DNA of 64,000 nt from Chrysoporthe austroafricana (taxonomy: Eukaryota > Ascomycota > Sordariomycetes > Diaporthales > Cryphonectriaceae), in contig JYIP02000011.1 of NCBI GenBank assembly GCA_001051155.2, positions 248,001-312,000 on the forward strand. Reading direction: 5' to 3'. Position 1 is the first letter of the stretch, and every line of letters begins with the position of its first letter. Below, piece by piece: positions 43,979 to 57,400 of the stretch. The notes under the pieces are model-generated. The model saw only the letters and a program-made list of their open reading frames with translations. It was not told the origin of the DNA and ran no database searches. The translations under genes were made by a program, and so were the position numbers.

Positions 43979-46900
43979 TTATTTGTTCCGGTAGTCGGTT
44001 AATGCTTGTAATGCGTTTTGCAGGTTAACTCTTGGTTTTTATGAATTCTCGCTTGCCGGGTAGCTTTTCCATTTAATGAGATATTCTGGGTCGTAATTTA
44101 GGCCGCAATATTTAAGGATTCGTTCAACCTCGTATTCTGGCTCGTTATTTTTAACCTGGATAGTTTTGTCTGTTTTGGTCGATTTTAGTACTAGTTCGAG
44201 AAATAAAATGTGAAATACCGGATAGATTCTCATTCTATAAGGTAGTGCAAATTCGAAATTAATATCTGAGATTTTCCTTAAGATCTTGAATAATCCTATT
44301 TTCTTATAGTCTAGTAAGTAAGAGAGTTTTGTCGTTTTGATATATTCTTTTCGTCGGATAAGGTAAATTTTATCCCCTTTCTGTAGGATTGGTCTCTCAA
44401 TCCTTTTGGAATTGGCATATTTTGTTATTTTTTTTTATATAAATTTCAGTTCTTTCTGAAATTCTTCCTGGACTTTCTTGATTTTTCTGATTCGTTTTTC
44501 CGCAATTTTTGCATTTGCTCCTAATATTTCGTCGTAATAAGCTATCGGATTATAACCGTAAAGTGCATAGAATAGTAATTTCTTTATCGTACTTATATTT
44601 GCACTATTATATGCGAATTATACTAGTAGTAATAGCTTTACCCAGTTATCCTGTTTATAGTTTACATAATATCGTAAGTATTGCTTGATAATCTAGTTAG
44701 TTCTCTCTATTTGCTTATCTGTCTGTAAGTAGAAAGCTGTGAATATTCTCTGTTATATTCCGAATAGTTTCGTAAGTAAGGTCCAGAAATTTGATACGAA
44801 CTTCCTATTTCTATCGGAAATGATTTCTTTAAGCATACTATAATTGGCTATAACCGTTTTCAGGAATATATATGCGAAGTCCTCTGCTATGCTGCTTTCC
44901 TTATAAAGGAGGAAATAAATATATTTGCTCAATTTGCAAACTATTACTAAAATGCTATCGTATTATACTTTAATTAAAGGTTTTCGTAAAAGGGGTAGCT
45001 TAGTAATAAAGTCCTAGCTGATAGATTGCCAAACCGCTTTCGGAATAAGGAATAGTTAGAATAGTCTATAGGGCTTATAATATTTAATCTTATTCTTCTT
45101 GCAGCTATCGTATTCCCGTAAGATATTTTCAATCTTTCGTCTGAATCTTAATAAATTCCAATATCTCTTAATTCTTTTATAAGTAGCTCTAATTCTTTAG
45201 TAGCTATATGCTAATGCATTATATATAGTTTTAATATATTTGTCTTATTCCTTAATAATTATATTTTCTGGCTTTTTCTGCTTATTATTAATTCTGATAA
45301 TCGTATTGAATTCTTTTATTTCGTTTATAAAGCTGCTATTTTTATCTTGTCTGAAAATATTCTGGAATTCTTTTGGCTTTAAATCTTGATAATCTAATCG
45401 TTTGCTAAATACGTTTGCTCTGCTATTTTCAGATCCTTTGCAATAGACAATTTTCAAATCGAATTGTAAGAGGAATTCTACTTATCTGATTTATCGCTTA
45501 TTCAAAGCCTTAGTAATTATAAATATTATTAGATTTTTGTAATCCGAATGCATTATAATCTAGTATTTGGTTCCGATTAAGTATCGTTATTATTTTTCGA
45601 ATGCTTTGACAATTGCTATCAATTCTTTATTTGGAATGCTATAATTGAGCTCTGGGCTATTTAGTTTTTTTGAAAAGTTGCTTACAATTCTGAAATGTCT
45701 TTAGTTATTTCGTTACCCGAGCTATTCGCCTAATATATAATCTGATATATCGGTTTCTATTTCAAAGGGTTTCTCTGGATTTGCTTTATAGAAGATAGGT
45801 TCTAATATAATTCGTTTTTTGATTTCGTCGAATGCTTTCTGTATTTCAGAAGTTTATTTGAATTTTTAGTCTTTTTTTATAAAATCCGTAAGAGGGTATG
45901 CGATTTTGTTATAATTTCGGATGAATTATTAGTAGAAGTTAGCATATTCGAAAAATGCTTTAATATCCTTAATATTTCCCGGAATCGGCTATTCTTATAC
46001 TGCTTTGACTTTATTTTATTATATGCTAATCTGTCCTAATTTAATAATATAGCTAAAATAGTTAACCTTTTGCTAATAGAAATAGCATTTGCTTAATTCA
46101 ATTAAGAATTTGTTATTTTATAACGTTTAGAATACCTTCCGTATATACTGCTTGTATATTTCGAAATTTTTGGAAAAAACCAAGATATTATTAAGGTAGA
46201 TAATAATAGTAATATCCAAAAACTCGCGCAAGACATAATTGATCATTTCTTGGAAAAATGCTAGCGTATTTGTAAGTCCAAAAGGCATAATTATATATTC
46301 GAAATATCCATAGCGTATTCTGAAAGCCGTTTTCCAAATATCGCTTTCCTTAATCCTGATATAATAGTATTCTTCTTTAAGATTAAGCGTAATAAACCAT
46401 TTTGTTCCAATTAATCGATTTCTTATTTCGTTTGCTAGCAGCAATAAGTATCGATTTTTAATAGTAATATTGTTAAGCTGTTAATAATCTATATAAAGTC
46501 GTAATTTGCCGTTCTTTTTGAATATAAATAGGATAGGGTATCTTGCTAGTAATTGCGATAATCGTATATAGTTTCGCTTTAGGTTTTTATTAATATATTC
46601 CCTAAGCATTTCGAATTTTGTTTTGTTAAGCTTGTAAATTAGGAAGAATTTTAGCTGCATTCTTTCTTTTAAAGGGATTTCGTAATCGTACGGACTATAT
46701 TCTGGTAATTCTATATCGAATTTCCTTTGCTATAGTTTCTTGAATTCGTAATACTCTTTTAGCATATTCTCGAGTATCGGTATTAGTCCTTTTTTATTTT
46801 CTGCAATCTGTAAGAATATAAAGTACTGTTATGCGTATTTCTTTTCGCTAGCCTCCTGTCTCTAGGGTTTTCGTACTTCTAGCGGTTTTAAGTATCTATT

Positions 46901-49626
46901 GGGTACCGAGCCAAATTTCCTTCTGGCATATTCGTACTATAGGAGCTATATTTCCTTATGGTTCCATAATCCGTATTTTTTCGTATTATTCCGTACTTGA
47001 CCGTATTTCTGCTAGTCGATAGTTATTTATAGTTTTAATCCGTCCCTAATTTTCGTCCGGAAGTTCAAAGTATTTATAACCTTTTCCTATATCGTAATTT
47101 GTTTTTTAGCCTTAAAGGTATTTATAAGCCTGTTTGAGCGCGTTTTTCTTATACTATCCTCAATAATTAAGTCTCTTCCTCTATTAATAATTGCAACTTT
47201 TTCAGTAAATACGGCTTATTTTTATAAAATCTGGCTAGTAATCCAATCAATTCGAAAGTTATGCTTTTTAAGCTAAAGTATTCCCAAGATTAACTTATGC
47301 TATACTGTATTTGTAATATCAAAAGTAACATTCGTTATAAGACTTTGGATCGAGATAAGTAAATAATCAGTTTCTTTATCGATTATATTTTGATTATATA
47401 CGACCGATCTCCTTTCTATAGTATTGAGCTTATAAGAATCCTTCTTCTGTATTTAAGGAATGCATTCCCTATTAACGATTCTTAGCGAAATGAAATTTCC
47501 TTATATGCCGCTATCCAATAGTACGCTATATCGTTATCCGTTAATATATACGTTCAAAATGATATACTTTTCGTTTTTCCCGATAGTAATATATAGGGAC
47601 CTCGTAATCCTGATCGGCTGTTATCCTTTTATAGGCAATCCTTCCTTTTTGGGGTTTCTTAAGCATTTTTCGCTGCTTGCTATGCTAGCCTTTTCGCTTA
47701 AGCGTGGCCTCGCTATCAATTCTTCTCGATCTTTTGCAGCCTATGCCATTCTTTGGCTTTATCCTGTATATATATAGAATATGCCGTTATATAGCATTGT
47801 TCCCATATAGTCTTTTTGTCAATATATATTCGTAAGCAGTTGTCCAGTAATCCAATATATGCATTGTTATCTTCAATATATAAGACTTTTCTAAACCTTC
47901 CCTTTTCTTTTATAATAAGGTAGATCAATTGGTCCTATTCTCTAAGTAGGAACCAATTTTATTTGACTTTCTTGCTAAAGTATATCTGGCAATTATAGTA
48001 AATATAGCTAATCCAAGCAAGTTTATAATAACGAAGGTATAAGTAATTGATCTTTCCGTCTTCTTGGGATAGGCATCCGCTATTCTGAAATAATATGCTT
48101 TGGAAGAGTTCTTTTATTATAAGTCTATAGATAATATATTCGATTTCCGTATATTTGGTTATTTATTTGCAATTTTGGCAATTTTTTTGCTAGAAATGGG
48201 CTATTTCTTCCGACAATTCTTTATTGAAAGTTGGAATTAATAGGTTATCTGGTTATCTGTCGGGGTATATTAATCCTTTAGCAGTATTGCTAAGTATTAG
48301 TAATTCTGGTTATATAATGCCGATTTCTTTTTCTATTATATTATTCTATTATTATTCCAGATAATAATTCAAAAGATAAATCTTTAAGTCTTCTTTATTT
48401 TATAAAGGTTTTTCGCTAGAATAATCGGAATTGCTATTTTGGATAACAGTATTATAAAGTAGGCCTTTCCTGCTTATAACGAGCTATTATTATCCTTAAA
48501 GCTTGCGTAAGAACTATCTTGAACTTTCCTTTTCCGAGAAATGCAATAAGCAGTAATCTTGATAGCAGGCTATCCAGCTAAAGCTGCCGTAATTAGGGTC
48601 CGTTGCTTGTTCCGGTTAAATATTTTTGCTTAGCTAATTGGGTTCTTATTGCTAAGCGACGCTAAGCTATTTTTCCGGGATTAGTTTCCATTCTCGCTTC
48701 TTTTATTCTTGCCAATAATTGCGAGCAATATAGCCTTTCTTGTTGCAATTATAACAAATAACCCCTTTGCATTATTTATATACGAGGGTATTTAGTTTTA
48801 TAGGCTTAGCATATATAATACTCGAATAGGCCGTATTGTTTTTGCCTTTATATTAAAACTTGCGCTTCCCAATATTTGGCTGATATTGTAAAGTAATGCT
48901 ATAGTTTTTTTGCTATTATTGCTATCGTTCGTATAATCGGTTATTAATACGGATTGCTTTATTAATAAATTCGCTAAGTTCCTCAAATCGGTTTTCTTTA
49001 TAGAATTTGTCTTTAACTTTTTCCTTAAGTCCTGTATAATAAGCATTTATAAGAGGATCGTTATCGTAATCGAAATGGGCGACAATCTGCCGGAATTTAG
49101 CCGTATAGTCCGCAGCTGAACCGGTTTATCGAAATGCTTCTAGTTGCCATACCGCAATACGTCGCTCGTCCAGGTCTCTAAAAGTCTTAATAAGAGCTAA
49201 TTCGAAATTAATATAGCGCTAGAAGATGCGTTTAGTCTCTTCTGAGCGGAGCTTTTTATTATTATCCAGATAATTGCGAAAGGTTAGTTCCTATTACTGG
49301 AAAGCCATTCTTTCGAAACGGCTTCTTGCAAAATCGATTTTGTCGTAAGTAGTTCTGAACTGGGTACTGTAATGCTTAAAATAAGCCTTGAGTTGCGTTA
49401 AGAAAGCCTGAAAGTCCTTTCGGGTACTTTTATAAGGGCCTAGTTTGTTAAGCTTGAAAGCTTTGGCCTGCTAGAAAGCGTTAAGGCGAATAACTTCGTT
49501 CTTGATTTCCTTAAGCTGCTAGTACAAGGCTATATTCTGCTACTAGAGCTGTTCGTTAGTAAGGGCAACTGGTACTTCTTCCTGAAAGGCCTGGATATTG
49601 GACGAAAACGGGATCTAGGGCGCTAT
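43979..49626 (-). pseudogene. CV2 gag-pol relic
   Basis: The gag start is ATA instead of ATG (49624-49626). The reverse transcriptase region (about 46450-46130) keeps long open stretches (EEYYYIRIKESDIWKTAFRI), but the catalytic box reads YLNN (46187-46198). Integrase lies at about 45,250-44,700 and the chromodomain at 44,040-44,150 (EYEVERILKYCGLNYDPEYL, IKWKSY). Stops are frequent in gag and protease. Non-functional. Confidence 0.92.
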
Positions 49627-49688
49627 TATATTCTGGATATTGCTCAAAAAGTATATACTGGACCGATTTTAAACAAGAATTGTCAAAA

Positions 49689-50108
49689 TATTATAAACGT
49701 TGCAGCAAATCCTAAGATATATTATAAAGTCAAAGGGTTTATACTAACAAGAGCGATACCAAATACAGCTTTGAGTTCCAGGATAGGTTTACTAAGTATC
49801 GCAATATTTATAAGCCAATATGGCTATTAATAATAGGGTCCAATTGATATTTAGATTGATAACTGAAGAATTATTTGTTTATTTGCCGGGGAATCTTTCA
49901 GTCCTTATATATCTGGTTTTCTATCTTTGGCTTATAATTGCCCGATAGGGTTTACTGCTGCTTACCGAGCCTCAGTAAGCTGGGCTAAGCTTTTATAACC
50001 TTAACCCTGGCTTATATAATTCTTGCGGGGCATATATCCTTATTCCCCCCCCGCCTGAACCGGTAGTTGGGGTTTCATCCTTTTTGCCTCGTGCATTGGT
50101 TTATAACA
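49689..50108 (-). repeat. CV2 5' LTR
   Basis: 420 bp, collinear with 42772-43191, ending GTTTATAACA at 50108. As in CV1 the adjacent internal sequence (minus strand) begins TTTTGACAATTC. Confidence 0.93.
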
Positions 50109-53100
50109 ATATGCTTTTTTTATCGAATAAAATAAATTTTATTTTTTTCCTATAAAATTGATCTTTTAATCTTTTTGGAGTTGGCATATCTCGTTATTTT
50201 TCTTTATACGAATTTCAGTTCTTTTTAAAATTCCTTTTGGATTTTCTTAATTTTCCGGATTTGTTTTTCTGCTACTTTTGCATTTGCTTTTAATAACTTA
50301 TTATAATAAGCCGTTAAGTTATAGCTATAAAATACGTAAAATAATAATTTCTTTATTATATTCGTATTTGCATTATTATATGCAAGTTATATTAATAATA
50401 ATAAGTCGATTTAGTTATTTTATTCGTAATTTATATAATATTATAAATATTATTTAATAACTTAGTTTGTTTATTTTGTTTATTTATCTATTTGCGAATA
50501 AAATGCTATAAATATTTTCTGCTATATTCTGAATAGTTTTATAAATAAGGTCTAGAAATTTGATATAAACTTTCTATTTCTATCGGAAATAATTTCTTTA
50601 AGCATACTATAATTAATTATAACTATTTTGAGAAATATATATACAAAGTTTTCTGCTATACTACTTTCTTTATATAGGAAAAAATAAGCATATTTGCTTA
50701 GTTTACAAACTATTATTAAAATATTATTGTATTGCATTTTAATTAAAGGTTTTCGTAAAAAGAGTAGCTTAATAATAAAATCTTAGCTAATGGATTGCCA
50801 AACCGTTTTTGGAATAAGGAATAGTTAGAACAGTCTATAAGGCTTGTAATGCTCAATTTTATTTTTCTTGCAGCTATTGCATTTTTATAAAATTCTTTCG
50901 ATTTTTTTCTTTAATTCTAAAAAGTTCCAGTATTTCTTAATTCTTTCGTACGTAGCTTTAATTCCTTAATAGCCGTATGCTAATGCATTATACGTATTCC
51001 TGATATATTTATCTTGTTCTTTAAAGGTTATATTTTCTAATTTCTTTTTATTATTAAAGATCCTGATAATTATATTAAGTTTTCTGGCTTTATTTATAAA
51101 GTTGCTATTTTTATCTTACCGAAAAATATTTTGAAATTCTTTAAGTTCTATATCTTAATAATCTAATTGTTTATTAAATATATTTGCTTTGCTATTCTCA
51201 AATCCTTTATAATAAACGATTTTCAAATTAAATTATAAGAAGAATTCTGCTTATTTAATTTATTATTTATTTAAAACTTTTATTATTATAAACGTTATTA
51301 AGTTTTTATAGTCGGAATATATTATAATTTAATATTTAGCCCCGATTAAATAGTATTATTATTCTTTAAATGTTTTAATAATTGCTATTAATTTTTTATC
51401 TGGAATGCTATAATTGAGTTCTAGGCTATTTAACTTTTTCGAGAAATTGCTTATAATTCTGAAATGTCTTTAATCGTTTCGTTATTCCAGTTATTTTCCG
51501 AGTATATAATCTGATATATCGGTTTCGATTTCAAATAGCTTATTTGGGTTTATTTTGCAAAATATAAGTTCTAATATAATCCGTTTCTTAATTTTATCGA
51601 ATGCTTTATATATTTCTTGAATTTATTCGAATTTCTAATCTTTTTTCGTAAAATTTGTAAGAAAGCGTACGATTTTGCTATAATTTTGAATAAATTACTA
51701 GTAAAAGTTAATATATCCAAAAAATGCTTTAACTTCTTTAATCTTTTTTAATATAAGCTATTCTTTTATTACTTAAACTTTATTTTTCTATATACTAATC
51801 TTTTTTAGCTTTATTATATAACCGAAATAATTAATTTTCTATTAATAGAAATAATACTTGCTTAATTCGATAAGGAATTTATTATTTTATAAAATCTAGA
51901 ATATTTAATATATATATTGCTTATATAATTCGAGGTTTTTTGAATAAATAAGAATATTATCGAAATAAATAATAATAATAGTATTTAAATATTCGCAAAA
52001 AACGCTATTAATTATTTCTTAGAAAAATACGGGTGCATTAATAAGTCCAAAAAGTAAGATTATATATTTAAAGTATTTATAACGAGTCTTGAAAGCTGTT
52101 TTCCAAATATTATCTTCTTTAATTCGGATATAATAATATTCTTTTTTGAAATCGAATATAATAAACTAATTTGTTCCGATTAATCGATTTCGCATTTCTT
52201 TTATTAAAGGTAAAGAGTAGCGATTTTTAATTATAATATCGTTAAGCTATCGGTAATCTATATAAAGTTATAACTTGCCGTTTTTCTTAAGTATAAATAG
52301 AATTGAATATTTTGCAAGCAATTGTAATTTCCGTATATAGCTTCTTTTCAAATTCTTATTAATATATTTTTTGGAATATTTCGAGCTTTGCTTAATCGAA
52401 CTTGTAAATAGAGTAATTCTGTAATTTGGTTCTTTTTTTTAATAGAATTTTATAATTAAAAGGGCTATATTCTAATAAGCCGGTATTAAATTTCCTTTGC
52501 TATAGCTTTTTGAACTTATAATATTCTTTGAGTATATTTTTGAGTTCAAATAATAGTTTTTTTTTTATTTTCTGAAATTTGAAAGAACAAAAAGTATTAT
52601 TAAGCGTATTTTGCTCTTCTTATTTCTTATTATTATTTGCGGGGCTTAATTTCTAATAGTTTCGGATATTTATCGTTCGTTAATTCGAATCCTTTCTTGT
52701 AATTTCTTTATATTTATTATTTTGGAAGCAATATTTCCTTATAATTCTATAGTCCATATAATTTCGTAACGCTTTGTATTGAATTAGTTTTCTATTAATC
52801 GCTAATTGCTTGAATTTCTAATCCGGCTTTAATCCGTATTTGCAAGTTCGAAATATCCGTAACTTTTCCTTATGCTTTAGCAAATCTTTCTATTTCAAAA
52901 GTATATTTAAACTTATTTAAGCGCATATTTCCGATATTATCTTTAATAATTAAGATTTTCCCTTTTCTATTAATTGCAACCTTTTTAGTAAATATAGCTT
53001 ATTCTTATAAAATCTAGCTAATAGTTCAATCGATTTAAAGGTTATATTTCTTGAATTAAAGTATTCTTAAAATTAATTTATGCTATGCCGTATTTATAAT

Positions 53101-54455
53101 ATCGAAAGTAATATTTATTATAAGGCTTTAAATCGAAATAAGTAAGTAATTAATTTCCGTATTAATTATATTAAAGTTATATGCAATCGCTTTTCTTTCT
53201 ATAATATTGAATTTATAAGGATTTTTTTTCTGCGTTTAGAGAATTTGTTCTCTATTAACGATTTCTAGCGAAATGAAATTTCTTTATGCGCCGCTATCTA
53301 AAAGTGCGCTCGCTATATTATTACCCATTAATATATGCATTTAATATAATATATTTTTCGTTTCTTTTAATCGTTGCATATAGGGATTTTGTAATCCTAA
53401 TCGGCTGTTATTCCGTTATAAGCGATCTTTTCTTTTTAGGGTATTCTGGGCTTTTTTCGCTATTTGCCTTACTAATTTCTTTGCTTAGCTTTAGTTATAT
53501 TATTTCGCCTTTTCAGCCTTTTGCAGTTTGTACTATTCTTTAACCTTAGCTTGTATATAGATAAAGCATGCTATAATATAACATTATTCTTATATCGTTT
53601 TTCTTTAAACGCATTTCTATAAACAATTATTAAGTAATTTAATATAAGCGTTATTATTTTTAATATATAAGACTTTTCTGTATTTTTTTCGGGATTCTAT
53701 AATGGATTGAATTAACTGGTCTTATTCCTTAATTAAAAACCAATTGTATTTAACTTTCTCGTTAAAATATATTTAAGCAAGTTTATAATAATAAGAATAT
53801 AAATAATTAATCTTTCTATCTTAAAATTTGTATTTATTATTTTGGAATAAGATGCTTTAAAGGAGTTCTTATAGCGTAAGCCTATAAACAAAGTGCTTAA
53901 CTTTTATATATTTGAATATCTAGTTATTTTATTTTAATCGTTTTTGCTTTTCGCATTAAGCGTTTATTTCTTTTATACTTAATTCTTTTTCGAATGTAAG
54001 GGTTAATAGATTATCGGACTGCTTGTTCTATAAGAGTATTTTTTCGAATATAGCATTTAATATAAATATTTCGGTTTGTTAAATGCTAATTTCTTCTTTT
54101 ATTATTGCTTTCTATTATCGTTCGAAGTAATGATCTAAAGGAAACCTTCTTAAATCTGCTTCCTTAATATCTAATAAGTTGCTAAAATAATCGGAATTGC
54201 TATTATTTATAGCCGTATTGTAAAGAAAGCTTTTCCTTCTTATAGCGAATTGCTTTTATCTTTTAAGCTTGTATAAAAACTATTCTAAACTTTCTTTTGC
54301 TAAGAAATGCAATAAGCAATAGTTTTAATAGCAAGCTATCTAGCTTATGCTACCGTAATTAAAGTCCGCTATTTATTTCGATAAAATATTATTATTTAGC
54401 TAATTGGGTTTCTATTATTAAGCAATGCTAACTTGTTTTTCCGAAACTAGTTTCC
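50109..54455 (-). mobile_element. CV3, continuation: decayed integrase to gag remnant
   Basis: Minus-strand relic of integrase (about 50,552-50,740, ISDRNRKFISNF), RNase H and reverse transcriptase (catalytic box YFDN at 51956-51967). Protease follows, then the region just after the gag zinc knuckle. It stops at about 54455; most of gag and the 5' LTR are absent, and family A copy A2 follows directly. Confidence 0.85.
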
Positions 54456-57400
54456 TAATAGCAAAACTTATAGACGAAGTGAATTTATAGTAAATTTGCC
54501 TGGTAAATCTATAGTAAATCCCCTAATAAATATGCAGTGAATTTATTAAGTAGATACTATACTCTTACTAAGGGGCTTATATAATGCTTTAATATATTTT
54601 TAGCATAATTCACTTTCTGAGAAAACTATACTTTATAATATATTTCAGTACGTTTATTATCAATTAGTAGCTACGCTTTGCACGCTTTTGCTATATAATC
54701 GGGTTTCGATTATTAGCTTTATAAAGTAACGGCTCTTATAAGAATATCGGTCTTATAAGATAACGGTTTCTATAAAAGTATTAGCTTTATAAAATATCGG
54801 CTCCTATAGGAATATCGGTCTTATAAGATATCGGCCTTTATAGAAATAGCGTTTTTATAAGAAATATTATAATTATTTATTAACAATTTATTGCTAATTC
54901 ATTATAGCAATTATTGGCAATAACGTTTTATTATTGCGGCTTATCGATTATATCGAAATCAAGTATCCTGTTTAAATATATAAGTTTATATAAGCTTTAA
55001 ATAACCTTAAAAAGAAGGATTGGGTTATATCGGATATTAAGATCTTTCTCGAAATTGCATATGCTTTTATCAATTAAAAACTTTTGGCCGATCGATACGA
55101 AAAAGCGAAACAGAATCCTAAGGAAGCCAATGCATTTTTGCAAAAAGCAAAAGCATAAATAGTTAAGTAAGGATAGCCTTTACTGCTTAAATAATAGATT
55201 TAAGAGGGAAGAAAGTCGAATTTCAATAAGAATTTATTCTAATAAATAGGAAAGAATAATACGTTCTAGGAAGATTTTTCCAAATATTGCAAATTTTGAT
55301 AGCTTGCCGAAATAATAACGGAAAAAAAGCGATAATAAATATTTATAGAAATAAATGAAAGCGAAAATACTTTTCGATCTAATAATCCGGAAAATCCGTT
55401 AAAAGAATTAGTTTAATAATAGTTTATCGAAAATCGAAAGCATTATATACTTGAATATATTAATATTGATAGCGGAATCAAATATATTTATTTATTACGA
55501 TATTCGACCGAAAATTTAAATTTTAAATTTATTAATAAATCCGGGAATTTTTTAATTATAATAAGAAGAATAAATAAAGGCAAAGGAAAATAATTAGTTT
55601 TAAGAAATAAGCGCATTTCTTTCTTTCTAATAGGAATTCAGAATCGGAATGCTTCTAAATAAAGTTTTATTACAGCTATCCCGGCTAATTTTATAAATTT
55701 TATAGCAGAAAGTATATTAACGCCCCAATCGGGTTTATCGAATTATTTGCAGCTTTTCGGGAAAAAAGATTATAAGGAAAAAAGATTGGATAAAAAAAGA
55801 TTAAATAATCTTATTACTATCTTTTAGAAATACTCGACTCTTTCTTTCTTAATTACTGGCTTATTAAATTAGTTTTTGCAATAACTCGAAATAAAAGCAA
55901 TTTACTAAAACGGCTTTATTTCGGAAAGGGCAGCATGCATTGGGTTTAAGAAAATATTCCGATTGCAATAAGCTTTCAATATACAAGCGCTTTAATCGGA
56001 ACTTATTAAGAAACCCTTTCCCGTTTCGGTTACGAAATATTACGCTAGTAACGGATATTGCTTTACTAGACTAGCATTTTTTAATATTAAAGAATATATC
56101 CGGTAAATATTTATATTAGGAATAGGAAATTAATTAAATTAAAGATTATTTTCGGGTTCCGAGCCAAATATTGAAATTAACCCTGATTTCTAAAAAGAAC
56201 TAATTAATAAGCCAAATAGATTACCGGATTTATCGGATTTTAGCAATAGTAAAAGCAATAATTCTCGAAATCTATTATTTAGCTATAAATAATTTAAAGA
56301 TTCCCGAGCATATCGATTTGATTTACTTAAATTTATAGCATTGCCCGTTAGTATTAATAGAGAATTCAAAAATATAATTATAAAGCAATTCTAACTTTAC
56401 GAAAATTGGAACGATTATATTAATTTAATAATCGTATTTATTATTAATAGCAAAATTATTATTTGGAAAGACTTTCAAGTTTTTATAAACCGGTATAAGA
56501 TATATATAGCCAGAAATATAAAACGCGCTAAATATTTTAGCTTTTATTTACCCGCTTGCTTAATTAGAATAGTATATATTTAATTCTATTTTACGTTATT
56601 CTTTTAATTCTGGAATTTACTTATTACGTCTATCGATTTATTAAGCTAGCCGAATACCCAAATTCGTATTTGGCTAGAAATATTTGGGATCGGATCGATA
56701 AAGAACTAATAGCTAAATATTTCGATAGACCTGGTTGAAATGAAAATACGAAAAATTTCGAAAAATATCTTAAAGCGAAATAAAAGATATAGCATATTCT
56801 CAAATCAAACCGCGTAATAAAACTATCTCGTAAACCCGTATAACCGGTACGGAAAGTTATATAATCGGCTGCTAATTTTCCCAATATTAATATTTATTTC
56901 CTAGCTAATATATTTTTAGGATGCTTTAGAAAATTCAGGTTTTAAGGACTTGAATATTTATCTTGCCCGATAAAGATATTTAACCAGCTAAATCTATCCA
57001 AAAGCATTGGATATATCCCGGAATACGAATTCCGAAAGCTTTTACTAGAATAATAACGAAAGCTAATAAATATTCGGAATTAATTATAAGAACGGATAGC
57101 CAAATAATAAAATATCTCTAGTATAGCTAGGAAGATATTAACTAATATTATAGATAATAACAAAAGTTTAATTTCAAAAAACCGAAATTTCTAACCGCGC
57201 TTTTATTATCGATTCGTACGAAAAAATGCTAAAGAACGTTTTATCCAGTTAACTCTAGCAAATTTCAATATCAATAACGGAAAATTGCAATATAATCCAA
57301 ATAAAGAAAATAAGCTAGCTCGAAAAGGCTATTTCCTTATAAACGATAATTTATTTATAGCGAATAGCGATAAATAAAATAAAGAGACCGAAAATAGCAA

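Larger units (their letters stand above)
42772..50108 (-). mobile_element. CV2: full-length chromovirus inserted in CV3
   Basis: 7337 bp, flanked by two 420-bp LTRs and by 5-mers atata (42767-42771) and atatg (50109-50113), a target duplication with one G-to-A. CV3 pol sequence is continuous across the insertion. Gene order is as in CV1, including the antisense ORF next to the 3' LTR. Being nested in CV3, it is the younger insertion. Confidence 0.95.
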
